Shown: positions 8,888 through 19,834, counted from the stretch's first letter. The stretch: DNA of 64,000 bases from Polaribacter irgensii 23-P (GCF_000153225.1 NZ_CH724148.1:202849-266848); one strand, 5' to 3'. Notes: generated by a model from the letters alone, not told the origin. Translations and numbers: made by a program.

Positions 8888-9154
8888 TTAATCTTCTATC
8901 ACTTTAGCAACTACTAAAAACCCGTTTTTTTCTCTTGGAAAATTCGCTCTGATAATTTCTTTCTCTAAAGCCGCACTCTCGAAGACAATATCTGCTCTTA
9001 AATCATCTAAAGACACGCTATTATTATTGACTGCATTCAAGGAATTATTATTCTGATTTGCATTTTTAATTACATCAAACAATGTACTCACTGATTCTGA
9101 TGGACGTGCTCCCTTAATACTAGACAAAACGTCTACAGTCATTATTTTACTCAT
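8888..9154 (-). CDS. gatC: GatC-like subunit with an Asn-rich N-terminal half
   Basis: An 88-aa first gene of the gat operon. The C-terminal half (SLDDLRADI...ALEKEIIRANFP...GFLVVAKVIED) fits the GatC end, which wraps between GatA and GatB. The N-terminal half is unlike ordinary GatC: a 15-residue stretch (about residues 32-46) holds nine Asn residues, nearly all AAT. The identity rests on position in the operon and the C-terminal resemblance. The Asn run may be a linker or may slow translation when Asn-tRNA is scarce (inference). Confidence 0.75.
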   Translation of the reverse strand: MSKIMTVDVLSSIKGARPSESVSTLFDVIKNANQNNNSLNAVNNNSVSLDDLRADIVFESAALEKEIIRANFPREKNGFLVVAKVIED

Positions 9155-9171
9155 GTCTTTTATTTTAAATT

Positions 9172-9202
9172 AAAAAAAAAGCCTTCCGATTTGGAAGGCT
9201 TT
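9172..9202 (-). terminator. gat operon attenuator hairpin
   Basis: On the minus strand AAAGCCTTCC, the loop AAATC and GGAAGGCTTT form a 10-bp stem followed by nine T. It lies between the Asn-rich leader and gatC. GGAGG (9221-9225), just after the leader stop, can pair with CTTCC of the 5' arm as an antiterminator. Confidence 0.88.
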
Positions 9203-9230
9203 ATATATTTCTAAACAATAACCTCCTGTC

Positions 9231-9278
9231 CTATAGCATAGGATTATTGAAATTACGATTGTTGTTATTAATGCTCAT
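9231..9278 (-). CDS. Asn-rich leader peptide (MSINNNNRNFNNPML)
   Basis: A 15-aa frame in which seven codons are Asn (AAT/AAC), directly upstream of a factor-independent terminator and the gatCAB-aspS operon. Its CAATAATCCT pairs with AGGTTATTG downstream (one bulged base). A ribosome stalled on Asn codons would break this pairing and release GGAGG to block the terminator. The arrangement parallels the trp leader 5 kb away. No named gene is known to me for it. Confidence 0.82.
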   Translation of the reverse strand: MSINNNNRNFNNPML

Positions 9279-9294
9279 GAATGCAATTATACAA

Positions 9295-9321
9295 CAAATT
9301 TATGTAGAACAACCCTTACAA
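9295..9321 (-). promoter_or_regulatory. Probable gat operon promoter
   Basis: On the minus strand TAAATTTG (9302-9295) matches TAnnTTTG exactly. A TTG lies at 9321-9319 with a short spacing of 16. Transcription would start about 10 bases before the Asn leader. A second weaker box, TATAATTG, lies closer to the ATG. Confidence 0.5.
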
Positions 9322-9845
9322 ATACTTCTTTTCCATGATTTTAAACGGTCTTTACAGTATTGACAAAATATGGATACTTAATTACAGATATAATAAAATC
9401 GAGATTAAAAGTAGATCCCTTTTTAGAAGGTTTCAGAAACTTCTATTTAAAAATGGTTACCTGTATTCTTTCATTCTATGCAGAAACAAGTGAAACCGAC
9501 CTTGTTTTGAAGCGATATCTGACAAGGAACCTCTAAAAATTACGACTCTTTCAAAAAAAATATTCTTTGAGTAGTGATTATAGTCTGTCCTATAATTTGT
9601 AAGTTAAAATAGATGTAAAATTATTTTTTTACACTGGGTATTTCTGAAAATAAAAAAATACGCAATGCTAGTTCTCATGACGTCTGACACTTCGCTAGCT
9701 AAAAAAGTTTTAATACATTATAGGGACTCTTAATCATTTTATTACCCGGTTGTAATTGTAATAACATGATAATTAAAAATAATATGATTCTTACAAAAGT
9801 GCAAAGACTGGCAAATTAGCCTGTTGTAAAATCACTAACCTTTGA
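9303..9845. other. Intergenic stretch without a recognisable gene
   Basis: About 540 AT-rich bases between the gat promoter and a doubtful frame ahead of gyrB. Both strands are full of stops. No RNA gene, repeat or mobile element was recognised. Confidence 0.5.
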
Positions 9846-10286
9846 GTGTTCAGCAAAGACAGTATACTCGTAAGTCATTCAATACTAGAAACCGAGTCAG
9901 AAGGAATTTTTAAGATTACATCAATACTCAACGGTGAAAGTATCTTCAAAGAAAAAGGAGTTGTCTTAAGTTCTGACAAATATAGCATAGAAACTGAAAC
10001 CTCGAATAAAGATTTTAAAGTAAACGATGACATGATTTTTAAAATCCAAATTAACAATCGCTTAAGCGTAATTAAACCACTATTTAAGGCAAATGCATTA
10101 TTGAAGTTATGTGCAATTTGTTCTCAAAATATAGTTAGAAACAAGTTTGTATTCTTCATTTTAAAGCAAGCGTTGATCCTGAAGATCTTCCTTCGCATAC
10201 TTTTATATTTTGGAACTCTTAACTCCTTTTTCGTAAACTTGACTAATCGTTTAAACTTGCATATTTTCTCGCTACAAACCAACTAA
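9846..10286 (+). CDS. Doubtful hypothetical protein or gene remnant (146 aa)
   Basis: Opens with GTG. The first ~77 residues look protein-like, with alternating hydrophilic and hydrophobic strands (such as FKVNDDMIFKIQINN). The later half is rich in hydrophobic and Cys residues and looks like read-through of non-coding DNA. There is no signal peptide and no recognised domain. A terminator-like hairpin follows at 10326. It may be the 3' end of a decayed gene. Low confidence. Confidence 0.25.
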   Translation: MFSKDSILVSHSILETESEGIFKITSILNGESIFKEKGVVLSSDKYSIETETSNKDFKVNDDMIFKIQINNRLSVIKPLFKANALLKLCAICSQNIVRNKFVFFILKQALILKIFLRILLYFGTLNSFFVNLTNRLNLHIFSLQTN

Positions 10287-10325
10287 AAAAAGATTAAATT
10301 GAGCCATTCACTTTAGAACCAAATG

Positions 10326-10360
10326 AACAAAACAACTCGTATAAGAGGTTTTGTTTATTT
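10326..10360 (+). terminator. Possible terminator before gyrB
   Basis: AACAAAAC-AA-CTC pairs with GAG-GTTTTGTT (one 2-base bulge) around a GTATAA loop, followed by a moderately T-rich tail. It is the only terminator-like element in the gap before gyrB. Confidence 0.4.
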
Positions 10361-10504
10361 ATTTAAAACAGTGTCGTGCTAAAAAACAAAAAACTGGAAT
10401 TAAAAGCCTTATTAAGCGTTTTAAGAGACAGTTACACAATTAACAAATGTTAATAATTTTTAAGTAAAACCACTTAAAAGCTTTTAAAACTCTTTTTAAT
10501 ACAG

Positions 10505-10512
10505 TAGATTTG
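10505..10512 (+). promoter_or_regulatory. Candidate gyrB -7 box
   Basis: TAGATTTG matches TAnnTTTG and would give an untranslated leader of about 105 bases before gyrB. No good TTG lies at -33, so support is modest. The rest of 10361-10623 shows no gene. Confidence 0.4.
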
Positions 10513-10575
10513 GGCAGAGAAAATCGTCATTGTGAACAAAGTCATGGAAGCTTAAATTTAAAGAATACATCCTGA

Positions 10576-12564
<1,989 letters not shown>

Positions 12565-12627
12565 CGTCTAATTACTAGAGACCAAAATTTAAAAACGCTA
12601 AAATACTTTAGAATTAATGAGTTCGGC

Positions 12628-12659
12628 GGTACAAATAAATTTGTGAATTTATTTGTACC
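12628..12659. repeat. 14-bp perfect inverted repeat upstream of the secreted protein
   Basis: GGTACAAATAAATT and its exact complement flank a TGTG loop, and outer TCGG/CCGA can extend the stem. There is no T-run after it, so it is not a normal terminator. It contains the -7-like TAAATTTG (12634-12641 region), so it may be an operator or a 5'-UTR hairpin. Confidence 0.6.
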
Positions 12660-12689
12660 TTCCGACTTTATGAACTAAAAAATTTTATT

Positions 12690-13697
12690 ATGAAAAACCT
12701 AACTTTATTTTTTTTAACCCTATTCGCTTTCACTTTGAACACCAAAGCGCAAGAAGGTTTTGAAGGATACCTTCTAGCAGACAAAAATGACCGGAGTACA
12801 TTAATTAATGCGTATATAAACCCGGCAATGAAAGGTTTGATTTACAGCATGAATAATGGTTGGTATCATACAGCAAAAGTTCATAAACCGTTTGGATTTG
12901 ATCTTTCAATTGGATTAAATGCTTCTTTAGTGCCTGAAGAAGATGAAATGTTTACGTTGACAGGTTTAACTTCCATAAATCAAGCCACTGGAAAGAACAT
13001 TACTGCTGCAACTGTAGCTGGATCAGAAGACAATACACCGTCCACAACCATTAATTTCACAGAGGGCGGCCAAACATTTAGCACAACCTTTAATGCTCCT
13101 GGAGGAATAAAAGAAAGTCTACCTTTAAGCGCAGTGCCTGCTCCCGCGGTTCAACTAAGCTTAGGCTTGCCTGCAAAATTTGAAATAAGTTTGCGTTTAG
13201 TTCCAGAAGTTGGTTCGGACGATGTAAAAGGAAAATTATTAGGTATAGGTTTAAAAAAAGAAATAACAGATTGGTTCGGCCCAATAGGCAAAACCCCTTT
13301 ACATGTTTCTTTACTGGCAGCCTACACAACTATGAATGTAGAATATGACATAAAAGGTGATACTGATGTTTCTGTTGAAAATGGGATGGCAGAATTTAAA
13401 TTAAATTCTTATACAGTGCAAGCTATCGCATCGTTAAACTTCCCAATCATAAATTTATATGGTGGAATTGGTTACGGATCAGGAAACTCTACACTTAAAA
13501 TGTTAGGAGATTATACTTTAAATTATGGTCCGCTTTCTAGAACAATTTCAGACCCTATAAACTCAAAATTTAACGCAGGAAGCTTTAGAACAACTATTGG
13601 TACGAGGTTAAGTTTAGGTTTCTTCAAAATATTTGGAAGTTATACTTTGCAAGAATACAATACTGCTAATTTAGGCATTGCCATTAGCCTAAGGTAA
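12690..13697 (+). CDS. Secreted, probably outer-membrane-associated protein (DUF6588-like)
   Basis: At 335 aa it has a clear signal peptide (about residues 1-20, ending TKAQ), so it is exported. The rest is rich in alternating Gly/aromatic beta strands and ends in a strand with a terminal Arg (LGIAISLR), as in outer-membrane barrels. It resembles proteins I recall as DUF6588 (not searched). It has its own hairpin upstream and a strong terminator downstream, so it is probably monocistronic. No enzymatic motif is visible. Confidence 0.85.
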   Translation: MKNLTLFFLTLFAFTLNTKAQEGFEGYLLADKNDRSTLINAYINPAMKGLIYSMNNGWYHTAKVHKPFGFDLSIGLNASLVPEEDEMFTLTGLTSINQATGKNITAATVAGSEDNTPSTTINFTEGGQTFSTTFNAPGGIKESLPLSAVPAPAVQLSLGLPAKFEISLRLVPEVGSDDVKGKLLGIGLKKEITDWFGPIGKTPLHVSLLAAYTTMNVEYDIKGDTDVSVENGMAEFKLNSYTVQAIASLNFPIINLYGGIGYGSGNSTLKMLGDYTLNYGPLSRTISDPINSKFNAGSFRTTIGTRLSLGFFKIFGSYTLQEYNTANLGIAISLR

Positions 13698-13718
13698 TCC
13701 TATCAAAAAGATAACAAA

Positions 13719-13749
13719 AAAAGACAGCAAAATTGCTGTCTTTTTTTTT
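13719..13749 (+). terminator. Terminator after the DUF6588-like gene
   Basis: GACAGCAA and TTGCTGTC form an 8-bp stem around AA, extended by flanking A and T runs and followed by nine T. Confidence 0.92.
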
Positions 13750-13827
13750 GCCCTAATTTAAACAATATCTTGTTTAAATATTTGTATTTTAGCCTGTAAA
13801 TATTGAAAATAATTAAAAAATAAAGAT

Positions 13828-14754
13828 ATGAAAGTTACAGTTGTTGGTGCAGGTGCCGTAGGTGCTAGTTGTGCAGAATATATTGCTATAAAAAACTTTG
13901 CTTCCGAAGTTATAATCTTGGACATTAAAGAAGGATTTGCTGAAGGAAAAGCAATGGACTTAATGCAAACCGCTTCTTTAAACGGATTTGACACTAAAAT
14001 TACAGGAAGCACAAACGATTATTCGAAAACTGCAGATTCTGATATTTGCGTAATTACGTCTGGTATCCCTAGAAAACCAGGAATGACTCGTGAAGAATTA
14101 ATTGGAATCAATGCGGGTATTGTAAAAATGGTCTCTACAAGTTTAATAGAGCATTCTCCGAATACAATTATTATTGTTGTTTCTAACCCAATGGATACGA
14201 TGACCTATCTCGTTCATAAAGCTACTGGATTGCCAAAAAATAGAATTATTGGAATGGGAGGTGCTTTGGATTCTGCACGCTTTAAATATCGATTAGCAGA
14301 AGCGCTAGGAGCTCCTATTTCTGATGTTGACGGAATGGTAATTGGTGGACATTCTGACAAAGGAATGGTTCCTTTAACGAGATTGGCAACGAGGAATTCG
14401 GTCCCTGTTTCTGAATTTATCTCTGAAGAAAGACTGGAACAAGTTTTACAAGACACCAAAGTTGGCGGCGCAACCTTAACAGGATTGTTAGGTACATCTG
14501 CATGGTATGCTCCTGGAGCTGCCGTTTCTAGTATGGTTCAAGCAATCGCTTGTGACACTAAAAAAATATTTCCTTGTTCTACCTTACTAGAAGGAGAATA
14601 TGGCTTACATGACTTGTGTATTGGAGTACCTGTAATTTTAGGTAAAAACGGAATTGAAAGTATTGTTGAAATTAATTTAAGTACTTCCGAAAAAGCACAC
14701 ATGCAAGAGTCTGCAATTGGAGTTTCTGCTACAAATAAATTGTTAACCTTATAG
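13828..14754 (+). CDS. mdh: Malate dehydrogenase
   Basis: NAD-dependent oxidation of malate to oxaloacetate in the TCA cycle. It is of the LDH-like type, 308 aa. The Rossmann loop GAGAVGAS is at the N-terminus. The substrate loop GIPRKPGMTREEL carries the malate-specific Arg, followed by VSNPMDTMTYL, and the catalytic His is in IGGHSDKGMVPL. The hairpin downstream is shared with the convergent fhs gene. Confidence 0.96.
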   Translation: MKVTVVGAGAVGASCAEYIAIKNFASEVIILDIKEGFAEGKAMDLMQTASLNGFDTKITGSTNDYSKTADSDICVITSGIPRKPGMTREELIGINAGIVKMVSTSLIEHSPNTIIIVVSNPMDTMTYLVHKATGLPKNRIIGMGGALDSARFKYRLAEALGAPISDVDGMVIGGHSDKGMVPLTRLATRNSVPVSEFISEERLEQVLQDTKVGGATLTGLLGTSAWYAPGAAVSSMVQAIACDTKKIFPCSTLLEGEYGLHDLCIGVPVILGKNGIESIVEINLSTSEKAHMQESAIGVSATNKLLTL

Positions 14755-14788
14755 CATAAGTACAAATCCTTTAGGAATCAAATCGTAT

Positions 14789-14822
14789 AAAAATCCAGCA
14801 CTTTCGCTGGATTTTTATTTTT
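14789..14822. terminator. Bidirectional terminator between mdh and fhs
   Basis: AAAAATCCAGC and GCTGGATTTTT pair around ACTTTC, with T-runs on both strands. It serves the convergent mdh and fhs genes. Confidence 0.85.
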
Positions 14823-14851
14823 AAGATCTCGTGACTAAAAAGGAACCAACA

Positions 14852-16528
14852 CTAAGACAGGCCAGAAATAACACCATTTTTGTCAATCGTCATATGTTCT
14901 GAAGCGGGAATTGTAGGCAAACCTGGCATGCGCGACATTTTACCTAAAATAGGAATTACAAACTGTGCACCTGCTGCGATTTCAATTTCACGAACGGTAA
15001 TCGTAAAATCTTTCGGTCTTCCTATTAATTTATCGTCATCCGAAAAAGATTTCTGTGTTTTTGCCATGCAAACAGCAAAATCATTAAAACCCAAGCGATC
15101 AATCCTTTTAAGATTTAACTCTGCTTGGACTCCGTAAACAACTTTTTTGGCACCATAAATTTCTTTTGCAATAATTTCAATCTTTTCTTTAATTGGTAAT
15201 TTCCAACTATACAATGGTTTATATTGTGTCGCTTTGTTCTCTACAACGTCCACTACCGCCGCAGCTAGCTTTTTAGTTCCTTCTCCGCCTTTCGCCCAAC
15301 CTTCAGACAAAACAGCATGCACTCCTAAACCTGCACACTTTTTAATAATGTAATTTACTTCATCTTCAGAATCGGAAACAAAAGAATTAATAGCCACTAC
15401 CGGCTCAATATTGAACTTCCTAATATTTTCAATGTGCTTTTCAAGATTCTTAAAACCTTCCGCAACCTTTGCTAAACTCGGTATATTGTAAGCATCACTT
15501 TTTGCACCACCGTGGTGTCGTAAGGCCCTAATTGTCAAAACCAAAACAACACATTTCGGATTTAGTTTTGCAAACTGCGATTTAATATTTAAGAATTTCT
15601 CTGCACCTAAATCTGCTCCAAAACCAGCCTCTGTGACTACATAATCAGATAAAGACAATCCCATTTTTGTTGCAATAATTGTGTTGGTACCTTGTGCAAT
15701 ATTTGCAAAAGGGCCCCCGTGAATAATTGCTGGGTTTTCCTCTAATGTTTGCACCAAGTTTGGTTTGATCGCCTCTTTTAATAGAATGGTCATCGCATTT
15801 TCTGCTTTTAAATCTCGTGCAAAGACGGGTTGTTTGTCAAATGTAAAACCAATCAGTATATTCCCTAACCGTTCTTTTAAATTTTCTAAACTAGAAGCCA
15901 TACACAGAATTGCCATGACTTCAGAAGCTGGAGTAATGTTAAAACTATCTTGTCTTGGCACTCCATTAGAAGTTCCACCCAAACCAATTGTAATGTCTCG
16001 CAGAGCACGATCGTTCATATCTATCACGCGTTTCCAAAGAATAGTTCGAGGATCTATCCTTAAATTTTGAGCCTTACTTTGAATATTATTATCGATCAAA
16101 GCTGCCAGTAAATTATTGGCTTTTTCAATTGCATTGAAATCGCCTGTAAAGTGTAAATTAATATCTTCCATCGGCACAACTTGCGAATATCCACCTCCCG
16201 TAGCACCTCCTTTTAATCCAAATACAGGTCCTAAAGAAGGTTCTCGCAAAACGACTAAGGCTTGCTTTCCTATTTTATTTAAACCTTCCGTCAGGCCGAT
16301 GGAGACCGTCGTCTTTCCCTCTCCTGCTGGTGTGGGTGTAATTGCGGTAACTAGAACTAGATGATGTTTATTTACTTTCCTTTCATCGATAAGAGAAAGT
16401 GGCAGCTTTGCTTTGTACTTTCCATACATCTCGAGATCATCCTCCACTAGTTTTAGTTTCTTCGCAATTTCCTTTATATGTAACAATGTTTTTGCTTGTG
16501 CAATTGAAATATCAGATAGACCTGTCAT
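14852..16528 (-). CDS. fhs: Formate-tetrahydrofolate ligase
   Basis: ATP-dependent formation of 10-formyl-tetrahydrofolate from formate, feeding one-carbon metabolism. At 558 aa it is a normal full-length chain. The P-loop TPAGEGKTT is at residues 66-74, and family motifs such as LREPSLGPVFGLKGGATGGG and the C-terminal MSRMPGLPT are intact. It is a single gene on the minus strand with a TATATTTA -7-like box about 40 bases upstream. Confidence 0.97.
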   Translation of the reverse strand: MTGLSDISIAQAKTLLHIKEIAKKLKLVEDDLEMYGKYKAKLPLSLIDERKVNKHHLVLVTAITPTPAGEGKTTVSIGLTEGLNKIGKQALVVLREPSLGPVFGLKGGATGGGYSQVVPMEDINLHFTGDFNAIEKANNLLAALIDNNIQSKAQNLRIDPRTILWKRVIDMNDRALRDITIGLGGTSNGVPRQDSFNITPASEVMAILCMASSLENLKERLGNILIGFTFDKQPVFARDLKAENAMTILLKEAIKPNLVQTLEENPAIIHGGPFANIAQGTNTIIATKMGLSLSDYVVTEAGFGADLGAEKFLNIKSQFAKLNPKCVVLVLTIRALRHHGGAKSDAYNIPSLAKVAEGFKNLEKHIENIRKFNIEPVVAINSFVSDSEDEVNYIIKKCAGLGVHAVLSEGWAKGGEGTKKLAAAVVDVVENKATQYKPLYSWKLPIKEKIEIIAKEIYGAKKVVYGVQAELNLKRIDRLGFNDFAVCMAKTQKSFSDDDKLIGRPKDFTITVREIEIAAGAQFVIPILGKMSRMPGLPTIPASEHMTIDKNGVISGLS

Positions 16529-16654
16529 TCATTAAATTTAGAGGTTGTTATTATTTTCAAGCATTAAATATACCTATTTTTTGGAGTTTGGGATTTATTA
16601 AATTAAAGAAGTAAACAAAAAGATAAAAAGCACCTTATAAATGTCATAAAATAA

Positions 16655-16685
16655 TTGCTTCGCCTGCATTGAAATACTATATTTG
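16655..16685 (+). promoter_or_regulatory. secDF promoter, which fixes the secDF start
   Basis: TTG (16655-16657), 20 bases, then TATATTTG (16678-16685) is a near-ideal flavobacterial promoter. Transcription would start near 16691, downstream of an in-frame ATG at 16669, so that ATG is not the start. Confidence 0.8.
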
Positions 16686-16725
16686 CTCGTTTCAAAAAAA
16701 AGAAAGTCGACATAAAATAACAAAA

Positions 16726-19700
16726 ATGCAAAACAAGGGACTTATTAAAGTATTCGCTATCCTTTTCGGATTGGTGAGTTTATATCAATTATCATTCACA
16801 TTTTTAGCAACCAACGTCGAAGACGATGCGAAAGCATATGCGGAAAGAAAGGTAACGGATAATGATGCGAGAAAGAAAGCTGATTCAGAAAAAAAATACT
16901 TGGACAGTGTTGCAAACAAAGAAATAATTGACATCGGTATTGCTAAATACACGTACAACGATGTTCGAGATAAGGAGATGAACCTTGGTCTTGACCTAAA
17001 AGGAGGGGTCAATGCAATCTTACAAGTTTCTGTAAAAGAAGTTTTAAAGAATTTATCAAACGATTCTAAAAACGAAGCTTTCAACAAAGCTTTAGACACG
17101 GCCGACGAAAATCAAAAAAATAGCAATTCAAATTATTTAGATTTATTTTTTAAAGAATTTGAGAGCATCGCTGGTGATACAAAACTAAGTGATCCTTCTA
17201 TTTTTGGAACGAAGTCGTTGAGCGATAAAATTTCATTTAATGAAGCTAATATTTCTGTTAAAGAAACTTTACAAAAAGAAATCAACAGTTCTATTGGTAC
17301 TGCTTTTGAAGTACTGCGAAGTAGAATTGATAAATTTGGTGTTGCTTCGCCAGACATCCAAAGAATTGGAAATTCTGGGAGGATTCAAATTGAATTACCC
17401 GGAGCAAAAGATATTGAGCGTGTAACCACTTTAATTACTAGCAAAGCAGAATTACAATTTTGGGAAGTATACTCCAATGCAGAAGTACTGCAATACTTAT
17501 CAATAGCAAATTCAAAATCTATAGCGTTATTAAAGGACATATCTAAAAAAGAGGTTGTTCAAGAAGACGAAGTAATCAAAGATGATATCGACGATTTGTT
17601 AGGAGCAACTGCAGACTCTACACAGGTAGACCAAAAAATGCTATTCTCTTATTTAAGTCCTATGCAATCGCAACTAAGTTCTACAATTGGATATGCTAAA
17701 GTCACAGATACTGCCACTGTAAACAACTTATTGAAAAGAAAAGAAATCAGATCCTTGCTTCCTAGCGAACTTAGATATGTAAAATTTTTATGGGATTATA
17801 AATCTTTTAATCCACAAAGCCCAGCAGGAACTAATGATGCTTCTCAATCAGACGAACTGGTTGCTTTATATGCTATAAAATCAAACAGAAATGATGTTGC
17901 TCCATTAGAAGGAGATGTTATTCTAGATGCTTCACAGGTCTTTAGTCAATTAAACAAGCCTGAAGTGAGCATGACCATGAACAGCGGTGCTTCAAAAGAT
18001 TGGGCCAAACTAACCTCTGATTTAGCTGCACAAAAAAATAAATTTATAGCAGTAGTGTTGGATGACAATGTCTACACAGCGCCTACAGTAAACAATGCGA
18101 TTACAGGAGGTACCACTTCTATTTCTGGAGGGAGTATGACCATTACAGAAGCAAAAGACATTGCTACCGTTTTAAAAGCAGGTAAATTGCCAGCTGCAGC
18201 AAGAATTATTCAAATTGAAGTTGTAGGCCCCTCTCTAGGTCAAGAATCGATAGACGCCTCGATACAATCTTTTGGCTTGGCAATTATTTTAGTTTTATTA
18301 TGGATGATTTTATACTATGGTAAAGCAGGTTTGTATGCAGATATTGCCCTTGCTGTAAACATCCTATTTATTTTTGGAATTTTAGCTTCTTTTAGCGCAG
18401 TGTTAACGTTACCCGGTATTGCTGGAATTATATTGACCATAGGTATGTCGGTAGATGCAAACGTTATTATCTTCGAAAGAATTAAAGAAAGTTTGTTTAA
18501 AAAGAAAGGTTTAAAACAGTCCGTAGAAGAAGGATTCTCAGTAAAAGGAGCTTTATCAGCAATTATTGATGCCAATATTACAACGCTTTTAACGGGAATT
18601 ATTTTATATGTTTTCGGATCAGGGCCTATCAAAGGGTTCGCCTTAACCTTAATGATCGGTATTGCAACCTCTCTATTTACCGCAGTATTTATAACGCGTT
18701 TGTTAATCGATGATGCCATAAATAAAAACGCAAAATTAACATTTAATACGTCAGTTTCTAAAGGATGGTTCCAGAACATCAATGTGGAATTTTTAAAGAG
18801 CCGTAAAATAGCATACATCATTTCCGGTGCCGTTATTATTGGTGGTATTATTTCGATATTCTCTATTGGTTTAAAGCAAGGTGTTGATTTTAAAGGAGGG
18901 CGTTCTTTCGTTATTCGTTTTGATCAAGACATGAATGCAACGCAGGTTGCAGAATCTTTGAAAGATGCTTTTATAACAGCTCCCGAAGTAAAAACATATG
19001 GAACCCAAAAACAATTAAAAATAACTACTGTTTACAGAATTGATGACGAAGGTCAACAAGTTGACGAGGAGGTTCAAAATGCATTATTTACAGGACTAAA
19101 ACCCTATTTAGGAAATACAACATACCAAGACTTTAAACCAGGTTTTGAAAAAGAGGGGGCTGGCGTAATGAGCTACATAAAAGTAGAGCCTACGATTGCT
19201 GATGACATCAAGACTTCTGCACTGTATGCTGTATTTGGATCCTTATTTATTGTTTTCTTATACATTCTATTGCGTTTTAGAAAAATATCCTTCTCTATTG
19301 GAGCTGTAATCGCAGTTTTTCACGATGTACTCATCGTTTTAAGTGTCTTCTCTATCTGTTATAGCTTTATGCCTTTTGACATGGAAATAGGGCAATCTTT
19401 TATTGCTGCAATTTTAACTGTGGTAGGATATTCCTTGAATGATACGGTTGTAATTTTCGATAGAATTCGAGAATTTACAGAAACTCATAAAACGTGGAAG
19501 TATAGTGAAGTAGTAGACAGAGCTCTAAGTTCTACATTAGGAAGAACCATCAATACTTCATTAACAACATTGTTGGTAATGTTAGCAATCTTTACCTTTG
19601 GTGGAGACTCTATTAAAGGATTCATGTTTGCTCTTATTATAGGAGTTGCTGTAGGTACCTACTCTTCATTGTTTGTGGCAACACCAATCATGTTCGACAC

Positions 19701-19728
19701 TTCCAAAAAAGAAGAGAAAAATAAGTAA
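16726..19728 (+). CDS. secDF: Protein translocase subunit SecDF (single chain)
   Basis: An inner-membrane motor that uses ion flow to help SecYEG-driven export. SecD and SecF are one chain of 1000 aa from the ATG at 16726 (MQNKGLIKVFAIL). The first membrane helix is at residues ~7-25. The SecD periplasmic domain begins DLGLDLKGGVN, and the SecD helices carry SVDANVIIFERI. SecF then starts at about residue 690 with QGVDFKGGRSF and ends in GYSLNDTVVIFDRI. Fusion is usual in Bacteroidota. An upstream ATG at 16669 is rejected because it precedes the predicted transcription start. Confidence 0.96.
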   Translation: MQNKGLIKVFAILFGLVSLYQLSFTFLATNVEDDAKAYAERKVTDNDARKKADSEKKYLDSVANKEIIDIGIAKYTYNDVRDKEMNLGLDLKGGVNAILQVSVKEVLKNLSNDSKNEAFNKALDTADENQKNSNSNYLDLFFKEFESIAGDTKLSDPSIFGTKSLSDKISFNEANISVKETLQKEINSSIGTAFEVLRSRIDKFGVASPDIQRIGNSGRIQIELPGAKDIERVTTLITSKAELQFWEVYSNAEVLQYLSIANSKSIALLKDISKKEVVQEDEVIKDDIDDLLGATADSTQVDQKMLFSYLSPMQSQLSSTIGYAKVTDTATVNNLLKRKEIRSLLPSELRYVKFLWDYKSFNPQSPAGTNDASQSDELVALYAIKSNRNDVAPLEGDVILDASQVFSQLNKPEVSMTMNSGASKDWAKLTSDLAAQKNKFIAVVLDDNVYTAPTVNNAITGGTTSISGGSMTITEAKDIATVLKAGKLPAAARIIQIEVVGPSLGQESIDASIQSFGLAIILVLLWMILYYGKAGLYADIALAVNILFIFGILASFSAVLTLPGIAGIILTIGMSVDANVIIFERIKESLFKKKGLKQSVEEGFSVKGALSAIIDANITTLLTGIILYVFGSGPIKGFALTLMIGIATSLFTAVFITRLLIDDAINKNAKLTFNTSVSKGWFQNINVEFLKSRKIAYIISGAVIIGGIISIFSIGLKQGVDFKGGRSFVIRFDQDMNATQVAESLKDAFITAPEVKTYGTQKQLKITTVYRIDDEGQQVDEEVQNALFTGLKPYLGNTTYQDFKPGFEKEGAGVMSYIKVEPTIADDIKTSALYAVFGSLFIVFLYILLRFRKISFSIGAVIAVFHDVLIVLSVFSICYSFMPFDMEIGQSFIAAILTVVGYSLNDTVVIFDRIREFTETHKTWKYSEVVDRALSSTLGRTINTSLTTLLVMLAIFTFGGDSIKGFMFALIIGVAVGTYSSLFVATPIMFDTSKKEEKNK

Positions 19729-19748
19729 ACCTTATTATACATAATTAC

Positions 19749-19801
19749 AACCGTTTTCTTGTGCTAACTGATTTTAGTAAGACATAAGAAAACGGTTTTT
19801 T
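19749..19801 (+). terminator. secDF terminator
   Basis: AACCGTTTTCTT and AAGAAAACGGTT form a 12-bp stem around a 25-base loop and end in six T. Confidence 0.82.
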
Positions 19802-19819
19802 CATTTCACTAATACAAGT

Positions 19820-19827
19820 TATATTTG
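19820..19827 (+). promoter_or_regulatory. hpt-adk -7 box
   Basis: TATATTTG ends only seven bases before the ATG at 19835, so the mRNA is predicted to be leaderless or nearly so. The -33 region is T-rich but has no clear TTG. Confidence 0.65.
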
Positions 19828-19834
19828 CACTCCT

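Noticed and set aside
9875-10057. Minus-strand frame of 60 codons in the gap before gyrB
   Set aside because: The plus-strand frame in the same place is more protein-like, and neither is strongly supported.
16669-16725. Upstream in-frame ATG as the secDF start
   Set aside because: A near-ideal promoter at 16655-16685 puts the transcript start after this ATG, and the extension (MKYYICSFQKKESRH) would spoil the usual SecD N-terminus.
18315-18821. Long open frame (168 codons) antisense to secDF
   Set aside because: It lies wholly within the strongly coding SecDF frame, has no recognisable domain, and its composition reflects the complement of membrane-helix codons.
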